A DNA stretch of 64,000 bases from Hyphomicrobium sp. LHD-15. Its GTDB lineage: Bacteria > Pseudomonadota > Alphaproteobacteria > Rhizobiales > Hyphomicrobiaceae. Within the stretch, counting starts at the first letter, position 1. The number at the start of each line of letters is the position of its first letter. The translations under genes and the position numbers were made by a program. Positions 47,171 to 56,481 of this stretch are shown one piece after another. The stretch is from positions 248,001-312,000 of the forward strand of contig NZ_JAVIFT010000004.1 in NCBI RefSeq assembly GCF_031157355.1, read 5' to 3'. Below the pieces are notes generated by a model, which saw only the letters and a list, made by a program, of their open reading frames with translations, was not told the origin of the DNA and did no database searches.

Positions 47171-48169
47171 ATGCCCAGCCCTGTCAAGAAACCAGTCGTC
47201 ATCGTCACGCGCAAACTGCCGGATGTGGTCGAAACCCGCATGCGCGAGCTGTTCGATGCGCGGCTCAATACCGACGACAAGCCGTTGACGCAAAGCCAGC
47301 TCGCGGAAGCCGTCAAAGTCGCCGACGTGTTGGTGCCGACCGTCACCGACCGCATCGACCGGGCCGTGATTTCCCAAGCGGGGCCGCAACTTCGGCTGAT
47401 CGCGAACTTCGGTACCGGCGTCGACAACATCGACCTCGATACCGCCCGCAACCGCGCGATCACCGTGACCAACACACCGGGCGTGCTGACCGAAGATACC
47501 GCCGACATGACGATGGCGCTGATCCTCGCCGTGCCGCGCCGGCTGCCGGAAGGCGCCGCCTTCCTCAAGGACCCCAAGACGCGGTGGGCCGGCTGGTCGC
47601 CGACCTGGATGCTTGGCAACCGCATTTTCGGAAAGCGGCTCGGGATCGTCGGCATGGGCCGTATCGGCCAGGCCGTCGCCCAGCGCGCGAAGGCCTTCGG
47701 CTTGCAGATCCACTACCACAACCGCAAGCGCGTCTCGACGGCGATCGAGCAGGATCTAGAGGCAACCTACTGGGAAAGCCTCGACCAGATGCTGACGCGG
47801 ATGGACATCGTCTCCGTCAACTGCCCGCACACGCCGGCGACCTATCATCTGCTGTCGGCGCGTCGCCTCAAGCTCCTGAAGCCGACCGCTTACATCGTCA
47901 ACACCGCGCGCGGCGAGGTGATCGACGAGAACGAGCTTGCACGCCTGATCGAGGCGGGCTCGATCGCGGGCGCCGGGCTCGACGTGTTCGAGCATGAACC
48001 GGCGATCAATCCCAAGCTGCTCGCCTCCGAGCGCGTCGTAGCGCTGCCGCACATGAGCTCGGCGACCATCGAAGGTCGTATCGACATGGGCGAGAAGGTG
48101 ATCATCAACATCAAGGCGTTCCTCGACGGGCATGCGCCGCCCGACAAGGTTCACCCGGCGATGTTCTAA
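47171..48169 (+). CDS. D-2-hydroxyacid dehydrogenase (glyoxylate/hydroxypyruvate reductase type)
   Basis: A 332-residue NAD(P)-dependent reductase of 2-oxoacids. The substrate Arg lies in IANFGTGVDNIDL, and the nucleotide-binding GxGxxG is in RLGIVGMGRIGQAVAQRAKAFGL. The catalytic Arg is in IVNTARGEVIDENEL, Glu in GLDVFEHEP and His in VVALPHMSSATIEGR. Wording is closest to the GyaR/GRHPR group, which acts on glyoxylate or hydroxypyruvate; this fits C1/serine-cycle organisms such as Hyphomicrobium, but substrate is unproven. ATG 47171 (MPSPVKKPVV) is chosen over an upstream in-frame ATG at 47045. A GATTGC/GCAATC hairpin (48175-48191) follows the stop. Confidence 0.93.
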   Translation: MPSPVKKPVVIVTRKLPDVVETRMRELFDARLNTDDKPLTQSQLAEAVKVADVLVPTVTDRIDRAVISQAGPQLRLIANFGTGVDNIDLDTARNRAITVTNTPGVLTEDTADMTMALILAVPRRLPEGAAFLKDPKTRWAGWSPTWMLGNRIFGKRLGIVGMGRIGQAVAQRAKAFGLQIHYHNRKRVSTAIEQDLEATYWESLDQMLTRMDIVSVNCPHTPATYHLLSARRLKLLKPTAYIVNTARGEVIDENELARLIEAGSIAGAGLDVFEHEPAINPKLLASERVVALPHMSSATIEGRIDMGEKVIINIKAFLDGHAPPDKVHPAMF

Positions 48170-48207
48170 GGCATGATTGCTTTTCGCAATCACGCTCTAG
48201 TCTTTTG

Positions 48208-48260
48208 ATGAGACCAATGATTCACGCTTCAGGCTGATAAGGCCTGAAGCGATCATTGTC
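48208..48260. repeat. CGCTTCAGG palindrome, diverged copy
   Basis: Similar to the 58-bp element that follows, with several changes, for example TGAGACCAATGATTCA and GATCATTGTC. The CGCTTCAGGC/GCCTGAAGC stem is preserved. Confidence 0.8.
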
Positions 48261-48264
48261 ACCT

Positions 48265-48322
48265 TAGTGAGACCGATGATTCACGCTTCAGGCTGGTAGG
48301 GCCTGAAGCGATCATGGTCTAG
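48265..48322. repeat. 58-bp palindromic repeat, copy identical to 39961-40018
   Basis: All 58 bases match the copy 8.3 kb to the left. It lies in tandem with a diverged copy in the gap between the hydroxyacid dehydrogenase and the M50 protease gene, which converge on it. Confidence 0.85.
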
Positions 48323-48366
48323 AAAACCGCTCCCACTTCAATCCGAAGACGCGACGGGCGCCGCTC

Positions 48367-49584
48367 TCACGAGAGCGGCGCGAGGCCAGCCGTCATGTAG
48401 TGGGTGACGATCGCGACATAGAACCCGACCGTCGCCAAATATCCGGCGACGAGCCAGTTGCGACTTGCCTCGGTAATGGGTTCTGCGCGGCGCGGCCGCT
48501 TCGCGGATTTGAACAGCCACGGCGCGGTGATCAGCAACAGCGCCGTCAGCATGTACCATTCGAAGTAGACCGAGGCGCCGATCCCGACGAAAAGCGCCAG
48601 GATGTTGATGATGGCCGTGAACTCGGGATCCGAACTCGACAGCGCCGAGTCGACCACGTGCCCGCCGTCGAGCGGCAGGACCGGTGCGAGATTGAACCCG
48701 TTCAATATGGCGCTGAGAAACGCCAAATGCTGGAAGAGCGGTTCGCCGGTCAAATAGCCGGCGACGAGGAACAGGCCGGTCGAGAGCAAGCTGAAGCCCG
48801 GCCCCATCAGCGCGACGAAGCCGCGCTCGGCTTCGGTTCGGTGCGGGGCGGCCGCAACCGCGACGCCGCCGAAAAACGGAATAAAATAGACGCCCTGGAC
48901 CGGCAATCCGACCCAACGCATAGCCACCGCGTGACCGGCCTCGTGGATGACGAGGAGGGCGAGCAAGAGCGCGGCGAACTGCCAATCGAAGAGGTACGTG
49001 AAGCTGGCGTAGGTCAGTGCGCCCGTTACGAGGCCTGCGCCGAGCTTGCCGCCCCCACGTTGCCCGGCGGATCCCGCCAGGGCCTCGCAGTGATCCCGTA
49101 AGCGGCGGGCGTTGAAGCGCGCACCCAATGGAATCGTCAACCGTCCGACGAAATTGTCGTGGGTCAGCTCGTGTACCGTCGTCAGGCGCGTCCCGTGCGG
49201 CTCGGCGTTGAATTTGCAAGCGACGAAAAAATCCTCGCCAGGCGCGACACCGGGGCCGCTGCCTTCCTTTAACACCTCGATCAGGAGCGCTTCGCGCGGC
49301 CGCAACTCGACCTCGCGGTAGGCCATCGCAACGGTGCGCTCGCCGAAGTTGATGTTGCCTTCGTAGACGTCGGTGGTGCCTTCACGCAGCGAGGTGGTGA
49401 TCTCGATCCGGGGTGGGCCCTCGAACACGATCGCGTGGGACGAGGCCGCATCCCAGACCGTATCGACCGGCGCGTTGATCTCGACTTCGGTGACATAGCT
49501 CTTGCGACGGCGGCCCAAGAGGGCGTCGAACAAGCCGCAAAGCAGAAAGTACAGGATGTGAATGACGTCGGCGATCAGCGTCAT
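48367..49584 (-). CDS. SRPBCC-domain and M50 (site-2) metalloprotease fusion
   Basis: A 405-residue membrane protein. Residues about 1-25 form a hydrophobic anchor. Residues 30-165 look like an SRPBCC (START-like) ligand-binding domain, with YVTEVEINAPVDTVWDAASS and RLTTVHELTHDNF. From about 185 there are six or so membrane helices, with the zinc motif HEAGH at 214-218 and the third ligand in NLAPVLPLDGGH (Asp306). These are hallmarks of M50 site-2 proteases. It should cleave within the membrane, with the soluble domain as possible ligand sensor. The start ATG has only a weak binding site. The moeB-like gene lies 57 bases upstream. Confidence 0.8.
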   Translation of the reverse strand: MTLIADVIHILYFLLCGLFDALLGRRRKSYVTEVEINAPVDTVWDAASSHAIVFEGPPRIEITTSLREGTTDVYEGNINFGERTVAMAYREVELRPREALLIEVLKEGSGPGVAPGEDFFVACKFNAEPHGTRLTTVHELTHDNFVGRLTIPLGARFNARRLRDHCEALAGSAGQRGGGKLGAGLVTGALTYASFTYLFDWQFAALLLALLVIHEAGHAVAMRWVGLPVQGVYFIPFFGGVAVAAAPHRTEAERGFVALMGPGFSLLSTGLFLVAGYLTGEPLFQHLAFLSAILNGFNLAPVLPLDGGHVVDSALSSSDPEFTAIINILALFVGIGASVYFEWYMLTALLLITAPWLFKSAKRPRRAEPITEASRNWLVAGYLATVGFYVAIVTHYMTAGLAPLS

Positions 49585-49641
49585 CGCTCGCAGCTCTCTT
49601 GCTCAAGTCTCAATTGCAAGGTCATGCCAGAGCGTGCGCGA

Positions 49642-50454
49642 TCATTCTGTTTCGGCGGGAACAGTAACATCCAGGATGGTAGGATTGAGGCCGGTCAGCG
49701 GATTGTCCGGATCCCAGGCGACGCGGACGGTCTCGAAACGCGGCTCCTTGGCGTCGTAGAGCATGAGGCGACCCGCCAAGCTTTCGCCGGCGCCGGTGAT
49801 CTCCTTGATGACCTCTGTGGCCTGGAGCGTGCCGATGACGCCCACGACCGACCCCAGGACGCCCACTTCGGAGCAATTGGGAACAGTGCCCGGAGGTGGC
49901 GCTTCCGGGAAAATGCAGCGGTAGCTCGGGTATGGTGTTCCGTCGTCCCCGCGCGCGAACGGCTTCAGCGTCGTCAGATACCCATCGAACGGACCAACCG
50001 CGGCGTGGACGAGCGTCCGGCCGGCGAAGTAGCACGCGTCGGAGACGAGATAGCGGGTCGCGAAGTTGTCGGAGCCGTCGGCGACGATGTCGTAGCGCGA
50101 GATCAGATCGCGCGCGTTCGTGGCATCGAGCCGAAAATCGTGAGCTTCGACCACAACGTGCGGGTTGAGACGCGCAATCGTTTGGCGCGCACTTTCAACC
50201 TTGGAAACTCCGACGCTCTCGGTCGTGTGCACGACTTGCCGCTGCAGGTTGTCGAGCGAGACCCGATCGTCGTCGATGATGCCGAGGGTGCCGACGCCTG
50301 CCGCCGCCAGATAAAGCAGCACGGGGCTGCCGAGCCCACCCGCGCCGACAACCAGAACGCGCGCCGCCTTGAGGCTCGCCTGGCCTTGTCCGCCGATATC
50401 GTGCAGCAGGAGGTGGCGCTTGTAGCGCTGGATTTCCTCTGGCGAGAGCGCCAT
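49642..50454 (-). CDS. moeB: MoeB/ThiF-type adenylyltransferase
   Basis: A 270-residue E1-like enzyme that adenylates the C-terminus of a ubiquitin-like sulfur carrier (MoaD or ThiS). It has RYKRHLLLHDIGGQGQASLKAARVLVVGAGGLGSPVLLYLAAAGVGTLGIIDDD at the N-terminus, the nucleotide site NLQRQVVHT, the DGSDNFATRYLVSDAC block and the thioester-type cysteine region PNCSEVGVLGSVVGVIGTLQA. The zinc-binding CxxC pairs of E. coli MoeB are incomplete here: one C in YRCIFPE is visible. No rhodanese domain follows. ATG 50454 is preferred over 50499. MoeB and ThiF are hard to separate by sequence alone. Confidence 0.88.
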   Translation of the reverse strand: MALSPEEIQRYKRHLLLHDIGGQGQASLKAARVLVVGAGGLGSPVLLYLAAAGVGTLGIIDDDRVSLDNLQRQVVHTTESVGVSKVESARQTIARLNPHVVVEAHDFRLDATNARDLISRYDIVADGSDNFATRYLVSDACYFAGRTLVHAAVGPFDGYLTTLKPFARGDDGTPYPSYRCIFPEAPPPGTVPNCSEVGVLGSVVGVIGTLQATEVIKEITGAGESLAGRLMLYDAKEPRFETVRVAWDPDNPLTGLNPTILDVTVPAETE

Positions 50455-50538
50455 AGCAGGTTCGCTTTCTCGAGCAATGGCCGCTTCGCCTCGCCTCATG
50501 GAGATCCGTTTCCGGCTCGGACAAGGCCTTCAGGCGGA

Positions 50539-52365
50539 CTAGCCCGGGTCGGACGCGGAGACCGTGCTCCGTGCAGCCTTTCCGGGCTCGGCTGCGGTGA
50601 CGGACGGCGCGGACCACGGTCCTTGCACCTTAAACGCACCGATTGGTTTCGCCGTACTCGCGGCGCCCGGTGCGTTCGCGATCGAGAGTACGAGATCAAC
50701 AACGCTCTTGTCGATATCGATCGTTCCCGTCACGTCGACCGCGCGATCTCCAGCCTGGGCTTTCACCTGGCCGGCGGTCAAAACGCCATTTGCAGCTGTA
50801 AATCGGGCGTTGAGCTGGTTTACGGCCGTGGTTCCTGCCGCCACGGGCCCCCAGCCCTCAGGCGGGGTTTTGGCGTCGATCGCCTTGGGCAACACGTCGA
50901 GATCGATGCCGAGGCGGCCGCTATCGGGAATATCCAACGAAACCGTTCCGGCGAGCGAGCGCGCGATATCTCCCTCGCTGGTGCCGTGAGCGTTGAGATC
51001 GAGGGTGAGATCTCCGGTACCGTCGAGGACGGCGGGGCCTGCCCGCAAGCTCGCGAGTGTTCCAAAGTCGATGTCGTCGAGGTGCGCGCGCACGGTATAG
51101 GCGGCTTCGTCGCCTGTCATATCGACGGTGAATTGCCCCTCGCCCGTTCCGCCCTGTTCGAGGTCAAGCTCTGCAATCTCGCCGTAGAGCTTTCCATTCT
51201 TGACGGAGAGGCTTGCCGCGCAGCGCCCGAGGCGGTCGGAGCCGCTCACGACGTTGCCGGCGGAAATGCGCACGTCCGCGTCGATCTCCCGAAGCAGCGA
51301 CGGCGCGGCGAAGCCCGGAACCTTGAGACCGGACAGCCAATCGGAGGCCAATGCGAGCGCATAGGGCCGGGACGGTGCGAAATAGGGCGCGAGATCGAAT
51401 GTCGCGAAAGCGAGGGTGCCCTCGATCGACGGGCGCTCGGGCTTCAGCGTGACGGCGAGAGCCCCGGTCGCGCTGTTGCCATCGAGGGCGAACTGAGCGT
51501 GCTCGAACGCAATCGACCGGTCATCGAGCGTCAGATGACCCTTGGCCGAGAACGCGCCAAGACCCGGCCCGACCGGCCAATCGGCGCCAAGCCACCTGGC
51601 GGCGCTGCGCAGATCCGAAATCGACAGCTCCGCATTCTGCGCGGAGATCTGCCCGCGATCGCCCGGCGCGATACGGCCGTTGAACGACGCCAAGATGTGA
51701 TTGCCCTTGATGCTGGCGCGCACGTGAACCGGCGCATCGGCAGCTTTCTCGGGAGGAGGCGTAAAGGCGATGTCGATGTCGAGCGGTTCGCTCCGATATT
51801 CGATACGGCCCTTTGCCGTCACCACTCCGTGCCTGTCGGTGGCGACCTCGACGTTGACGTTCGACAATGTCTCGGCCGTGCCTTGCACCGTGTTGAGAAC
51901 GATCGTGCTGTCCAACAACGCGAGGCTGCGAAATTTGAAATTCGACAGAGCCGAAACGATGGAGCCCAAAACCTCGTGGCCGGTTTCGCTTGCCGCATCG
52001 ATCGCCTGTTGCGGAGCGGTGGTCGCGCTCGTGCGGTCGACCGTGAGCTTGGTGCGATCGAGCACGATATCGGCTCCGCCGCCGAGGACAAGCGCGCGCA
52101 ATACGGCACCGACCCGGCTTTCGCCGGCGCCCGGACCGACGAGCGCAACGGTGCCTTCGCTGAGCGTCACGGCGGGTGACGAGAAGAGCGTCATCGGCTT
52201 GGTGATCGAAACGGTTTCGCCCGATGCCGCGCGCACCGTCGATCCCGGGATCGGCTCGCCCCTGCGCGCGCCGATCACCACCGGTGCAACCAGGGCGGCT
52301 CCGATCGCAGCGATCGATAGGATCGCAGCAACCAGCGGGCGACGCTTGTCAGCTCTGGCGGTCAT
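50539..52365 (-). CDS. AsmA-family protein
   Basis: A 608-residue protein with an N-terminal anchor (RPLVAAILSIAAIGAALVAPVVIG, residues 9-32). A long, mostly beta-strand periplasmic region follows, with repeated short hydrophobic strands. The C-terminal part from about 460 (AELDLEQGGTGEGQFTVDMTGDEA...ARSLAGTVSLDI) has the AsmA C-terminal domain pattern. AsmA-like proteins bridge inner and outer membranes and affect phospholipid transport. It lies 85 bases upstream of moeB; a functional link is not obvious. The plus strand has a very long open frame across this region, which is a GC-bias shadow. Confidence 0.85.
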   Translation of the reverse strand: MTARADKRRPLVAAILSIAAIGAALVAPVVIGARRGEPIPGSTVRAASGETVSITKPMTLFSSPAVTLSEGTVALVGPGAGESRVGAVLRALVLGGGADIVLDRTKLTVDRTSATTAPQQAIDAASETGHEVLGSIVSALSNFKFRSLALLDSTIVLNTVQGTAETLSNVNVEVATDRHGVVTAKGRIEYRSEPLDIDIAFTPPPEKAADAPVHVRASIKGNHILASFNGRIAPGDRGQISAQNAELSISDLRSAARWLGADWPVGPGLGAFSAKGHLTLDDRSIAFEHAQFALDGNSATGALAVTLKPERPSIEGTLAFATFDLAPYFAPSRPYALALASDWLSGLKVPGFAAPSLLREIDADVRISAGNVVSGSDRLGRCAASLSVKNGKLYGEIAELDLEQGGTGEGQFTVDMTGDEAAYTVRAHLDDIDFGTLASLRAGPAVLDGTGDLTLDLNAHGTSEGDIARSLAGTVSLDIPDSGRLGIDLDVLPKAIDAKTPPEGWGPVAAGTTAVNQLNARFTAANGVLTAGQVKAQAGDRAVDVTGTIDIDKSVVDLVLSIANAPGAASTAKPIGAFKVQGPWSAPSVTAAEPGKAARSTVSASDPG

Positions 52366-52894
52366 ACAGCCGCTGTTCCGCGCTATGAGGTTTGTAGAGG
52401 TCGTGACTGGCGAGCCGGACGATCGGGGTCTCCGATCTGTGGGCCCTCTTACTTAGCGGAAGGCGATGGCCGTGTGCAATACGTCATCGGACGGCGATTG
52501 ACCAACAGATGCGCAGAAAAATTCATATCTTCAGATGCATAGGGCCTCGCCCCCAAAAAATTGGATATTCCGGGCAATGAATATTGCTAGCGCGAAGGGG
52601 CGGCGAAGCTCTCGCGGCCAAGCGCAGCATCAGAAAACACCCTGAAATTGGGCCTTTTCGAGGGCACAGGCCCATTTGTGCGGGATCTGCTCAAGATGAG
52701 CGCACTTCAATCCCGCGTCCTTCGCGCGCGCCAGATTTTTTTTGCAACGCAGCTTTTCAAGACGCCGCGTAAGACGCATCCGGACAGAATGCACAGAATG
52801 GGTGCGGACATTGCCGCGAGACTAGTCACTGCGGCACATCGAGAGGTGATTTTTTTTGGGGTTGGGGCCGCGCGAACGCGGCCCCAATTTGCGC
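52366..52894. other. Gap between the AsmA-like gene and the metal cluster
   Basis: A 529-base region where I see no supported gene. A plus-strand frame at 52648-52908 has no binding site and odd composition. A GC-rich hairpin (GGGGCCGCG with CGCGGCCCC, about 52866-52884) follows the 133-residue gene, but its flanking homopolymer would read as A on the relevant strand, so it is not a standard terminator. Confidence 0.4.
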
Positions 52895-53296
52895 TTAATC
52901 AATTTTGAAGCGGATCTGCTCCGTGTCGTGGCCCGGCATGGTCAACGACACCACGACGGTCGTGCCCTTTCCTGCATTGAAGTTGCCGCTTCCCTTGAAG
53001 CCATTGCCGCCGACTGGCTCAAGGGCGACGCGTTCCGTCTTGCCGTCTGCCAGAACCGTCGCGGACGCCTTGGCGCCGTTCGTGTCCTCCGCATCACCGT
53101 CCTCATGCGTCACATAAACTTCAAGCGTGCCGCCCTTGGCCACGAGCTCGAGGTGGTGGTGACCGTTGTGCGCGACGATGCCGCCGTGCTTGGCACCGTG
53201 ATCATGGGTCTTGCCATGATCGTGCCCCTCACCGGCCAGTGCGAAGCTCGCACCAAGTGCGATCGCTCCCAGCGCCAGCAAAATTCGCTTTGTCAT
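52895..53296 (-). CDS. Secreted His-rich protein at the end of the metal-efflux operon
   Basis: A 133-residue exported protein. The signal peptide MTKRILLALGAIALGASFALAG is followed at once by a His-rich stretch, GEGHDHGKTHDHGAKHGGIVAHNGHHHLELVAKG, likely to bind Zn, Cu, Co or Ni. The rest is a beta-type domain (LEVYVTHEDGDAEDTNGAKASATVLADGKTERVAL) like those attached to RND metal adaptors. ATG 53296 is set by GGAG six bases upstream and the signal peptide. The frame continues upstream into the RND pump gene end, which is 26 bases away. It is probably a periplasmic metal chaperone for the pump. Confidence 0.85.
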   Translation of the reverse strand: MTKRILLALGAIALGASFALAGEGHDHGKTHDHGAKHGGIVAHNGHHHLELVAKGGTLEVYVTHEDGDAEDTNGAKASATVLADGKTERVALEPVGGNGFKGSGNFNAGKGTTVVVSLTMPGHDTEQIRFKID

Positions 53297-53322
53297 CTCA
53301 TGCTCCTTCTTGGTTGGACGTA

Positions 53323-56300
53323 TCAAAATGCTTCGGCGTGAACGGAGGTGTCCCGCTCGGCCATCAGCCGCTCCAGCGGCTTCTTTCCGAAGAGCAGGAA
53401 CAAAACCGGGGTGAGGAAGGCGTCGAGCAACGTGGCGGAGAACAGGCCGCCAAAAATCGTGATGGCGACCGGATGCAGGATCTCCTTGCCGGGCTCGTCG
53501 GCGCCGATCATCAGCGGCAGCAACGCGATGCCCGCGGCAAGCGCGGTCATCAAGACGGGTGTCAGGCGCTCCAAGGTTCCACGCATCACCAGCTCGCGGC
53601 CGAAGCGTTCACCTTCGAACAGCGTCAGGTTGATGTAGTGGCTGATCTTCAGGATGCCGTTGCGGGTCGCGATGCCGGCCAGCGTGATGAAGCCGATGGC
53701 GCTTGCGACCGAGAACGGCTGTCCCGCGATCCACAGCGCGGCGACGCTGCCGATCAGAGCCAAGGGCACATTGCCCATGATGATGAGCGCAAGCGCTGTC
53801 GACCGGTAGCGCGTGTAGAGCACCAGGAAAATCATTGCGAGCGACGCCAGCGACAGCATCGCGATCAACCGCGAGGCCTCCTCCTGGGCTTGGAACTGGC
53901 CTTCCAGGCGCGTGAAGTAGCCTTGCGGAAGCGGCGCGCTTGCGATCTCGGTGCGAATGTTCTCCACGATCCGCGCCATGTCCGATCCATCCGTGTTGGC
54001 GAGCACGGCGATGCGGCGCCTGCTGTTCTCACGCAGGATCTGGTTCGGCCCGTCTGTCTCGATGACCTCGGCGACGTTGCTCAACGGAATACGTCCCGCC
54101 GGGCTCTCGATGAGCATCTCGCCCAAGGCGCGCGTGGTGCGATCAGCATCCGACAGACGCAAGACCACATCGAAGCGCTTCTGCTGATCGATCACCTGAG
54201 ACACGACGCGGCCGTTCGAAAGCGTTTCGAGAGACTCGGTGATCGTGCTCGGGTTCAGGCCGTAGCGCTTGGCCTTCTCATAATCGATGCGAACCTGAAG
54301 CTCTGGAATGCGCACCTGCTTTTCGGTTTGAAGATCGACGATGCCCGGGATGCGGCGCATCCGGGTTTCGAGATCCGCGGCGAGGGCCCGGAGCGCATCG
54401 TAGTCGTCGCCGTAGATCTTGAGTGCGATCTGGGCCCGCACGCCGGACAGCATATGATCGAGGCGATGCGCGATCGGCTGACCAACAGTAATGGACGCCG
54501 GCAACACCGACAGGCGCGAGCGGATATCCGCCAGCACCTCCTCGCGGCTTCTTTCGGAGCGCCGCAGATCCACGTCGAGCTCACTGTTGTGGACGCCCTC
54601 CGCGTGCTCATCGAGTTCGGCACGGCCGGTGCGGCGACCAAGCGAGTGCACCTCGGGCACCTCCGCTACGATGTTCTCCGCCAGCCTGCCGATGCGATCG
54701 GATTCCGCAAGGCTGATGCCGGGCTGCAGGATGACGCTGACCAACACCGTGCCTTCGTTGAAGGCAGGCAGAAACGCGCGGGGCAGATAGGTCCCCGCGA
54801 CGACAGCCGCCGCCACGGCCACGACCGGCATGCCGACCACGAACGCCGGCCGGTCGAAACACCAGGCCAGGCCGCGCCGCTGCCAGCGCTTCAATACACG
54901 GACGATCGGGCTTTCATGCTCGGCCAGATGCTTCATACGCGGGATCAGCCAATAGGCGAGCACGGGCGTCACGGTCATGGAGACGAGCAGGCTCGCCACG
55001 ATCGAGACAATGAAGGCGATGCCGAGTGGCGCGAACAAGCGGCCTTCGATGCCGGACAGCGCGAAGAGCGGCAGAAACACCAGAACGATAATGGCGGTGG
55101 CATAGAGGATGCCGCTCCGAACCTCGATTGAGGCGTCGGCGACGACCTCCTCGGTCGAGCGGATATCGCGACCGCCGGCCGCGCGGTGAAGACCAAGCCT
55201 TCGATAGATGTTCTCGACGTCTACCACCGCATCGTCGACCAGGGCACCGATCGCGATGGCAAGACCACCCAGCGTCATGGTGTTGATCGAGAGCCCCATA
55301 GCTTCGAACACGATGACGCTGGTCAATACCGAGAGCGGAATGGCGAGAAGCGAGATGAAGGTCGTTTGCCAATTGAGCAGGAACACGAACAACACGACCG
55401 CCACCACGACAAGCGCTTCGACGAGCACGCGCTTCACGTTGTCAATCGACGACTCGATGAATGTGGCCTGGCGAAACTGGATATCCGTCACACGGACGCC
55501 TTCCGGCATCACGCGTTGCAGCTCCGGCAGCATGCGTTCGATCTCGCGCGTGATGGTGACGGTGTCGGCGGCCGGCTGTTTCTGGACGCCGAGAATGACG
55601 GCAGGCTTGCCGTTGAAACCGGCGTCACCGCGCTTGGCGCGGGCGGCGAAGTCCACGCTCGCGACCTGGCTCAGCGTCACGGCCTGTCCGCTGCGATAGG
55701 CGACGACGAGATTTCGCAGATCCTCGATGCGAGAAGACCGGCCGATGTTACGGATCAGGAATTCGCGCGTCTTCTGGTCGACGAAACCGCCGCCGGTGTT
55801 GACGCCGAAGGACTTGATCGCCTGCTCGATGGCTTCGAAGCCGATGTCGAGACCGGCCATGCGGCGCGGATCGGGAACGACGCGGTACTGGCGCACCTCG
55901 CCTCCGATGGGAATGACCTGCGAGACACCGGGCACCGTCAACAGCTGCGGGCGCACGGTGAAATCGGCGATCTCGCGCAGCGTCATCGGGTCGGCCTTGC
56001 TGCCGGATGCGCCCGTCTCGGCAGACATGGCAATCAGCATGATCTCACCCATCACCGAGGAGATCGGCCCCATTTGCGCGGTCACACCCGGCGGCATCTG
56101 TTCGCGCACGAGCTGCAGACGCTCAGCCACCTGCTGGCGCGCCAGATAGATCTCCGCGGACCAATCGAACTCGATGTAGACGATCGACAGACCCACACCG
56201 GACACCGAACGCACGCGCGATACGCCCGGCATGCCGTTCATGGCGGTCTCGATCGGGAAGGTTACGAGCTGCTCGACCTCCTCGGGAGCGAGGCCTTCCA

Positions 56301-56457
56301 CCTCGGCCATCAAAGTCACGGTGGGCCGGTTGAGATCGGGGAAGACATCGACCGGAAGACGGGACAGCGTCAGCAAGCCGTAGGCACTCATGGCCACGGC
56401 AGCAACGAGAATGAACAGCCTGTTCGCCAAGCTCGCGCGGACAATGGCATTAAACAT
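53323..56457 (-). CDS. Heavy-metal efflux RND pump (CusA/CzcA family)
   Basis: A 1044-residue inner-membrane proton antiporter that exports metal ions through a tripartite complex. It opens MFNAIVRASLANRLFILVAAVAMSAYGLLTLSRLPVDVFPDLNRPTVTLM. Two large periplasmic domains flank twelve helices. Helix 4 has GALVDDAVVDVENIYRRL with the acidic proton-relay residues, and FLLNWQTTFISLLAIPLSVL is typical. Which metal it carries cannot be read: single-valence (Cu/Ag) pumps and divalent (Zn/Co/Cd/Ni) pumps share the fold. It starts 24 bases after the adaptor gene. A long plus-strand open frame over most of it is a shadow. Confidence 0.93.
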   Translation of the reverse strand: MFNAIVRASLANRLFILVAAVAMSAYGLLTLSRLPVDVFPDLNRPTVTLMAEVEGLAPEEVEQLVTFPIETAMNGMPGVSRVRSVSGVGLSIVYIEFDWSAEIYLARQQVAERLQLVREQMPPGVTAQMGPISSVMGEIMLIAMSAETGASGSKADPMTLREIADFTVRPQLLTVPGVSQVIPIGGEVRQYRVVPDPRRMAGLDIGFEAIEQAIKSFGVNTGGGFVDQKTREFLIRNIGRSSRIEDLRNLVVAYRSGQAVTLSQVASVDFAARAKRGDAGFNGKPAVILGVQKQPAADTVTITREIERMLPELQRVMPEGVRVTDIQFRQATFIESSIDNVKRVLVEALVVVAVVLFVFLLNWQTTFISLLAIPLSVLTSVIVFEAMGLSINTMTLGGLAIAIGALVDDAVVDVENIYRRLGLHRAAGGRDIRSTEEVVADASIEVRSGILYATAIIVLVFLPLFALSGIEGRLFAPLGIAFIVSIVASLLVSMTVTPVLAYWLIPRMKHLAEHESPIVRVLKRWQRRGLAWCFDRPAFVVGMPVVAVAAAVVAGTYLPRAFLPAFNEGTVLVSVILQPGISLAESDRIGRLAENIVAEVPEVHSLGRRTGRAELDEHAEGVHNSELDVDLRRSERSREEVLADIRSRLSVLPASITVGQPIAHRLDHMLSGVRAQIALKIYGDDYDALRALAADLETRMRRIPGIVDLQTEKQVRIPELQVRIDYEKAKRYGLNPSTITESLETLSNGRVVSQVIDQQKRFDVVLRLSDADRTTRALGEMLIESPAGRIPLSNVAEVIETDGPNQILRENSRRRIAVLANTDGSDMARIVENIRTEIASAPLPQGYFTRLEGQFQAQEEASRLIAMLSLASLAMIFLVLYTRYRSTALALIIMGNVPLALIGSVAALWIAGQPFSVASAIGFITLAGIATRNGILKISHYINLTLFEGERFGRELVMRGTLERLTPVLMTALAAGIALLPLMIGADEPGKEILHPVAITIFGGLFSATLLDAFLTPVLFLLFGKKPLERLMAERDTSVHAEAF

Positions 56458-56481
56458 TGTCGCCTCCTTTCTTCGCTCGAC

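Noticed and set aside
49435-52179. A 914-codon open frame on the plus strand
   Set aside because: It is antisense to the M50, MoeB and AsmA-like genes, which have clear protein families. The translation has no recognisable domain, and long antisense frames are expected at this GC content.
52648-52908. An 86-codon plus-strand frame upstream of the metal cluster
   Set aside because: No ribosome binding site, no family, and it runs through a hairpin and T-rich tracts.
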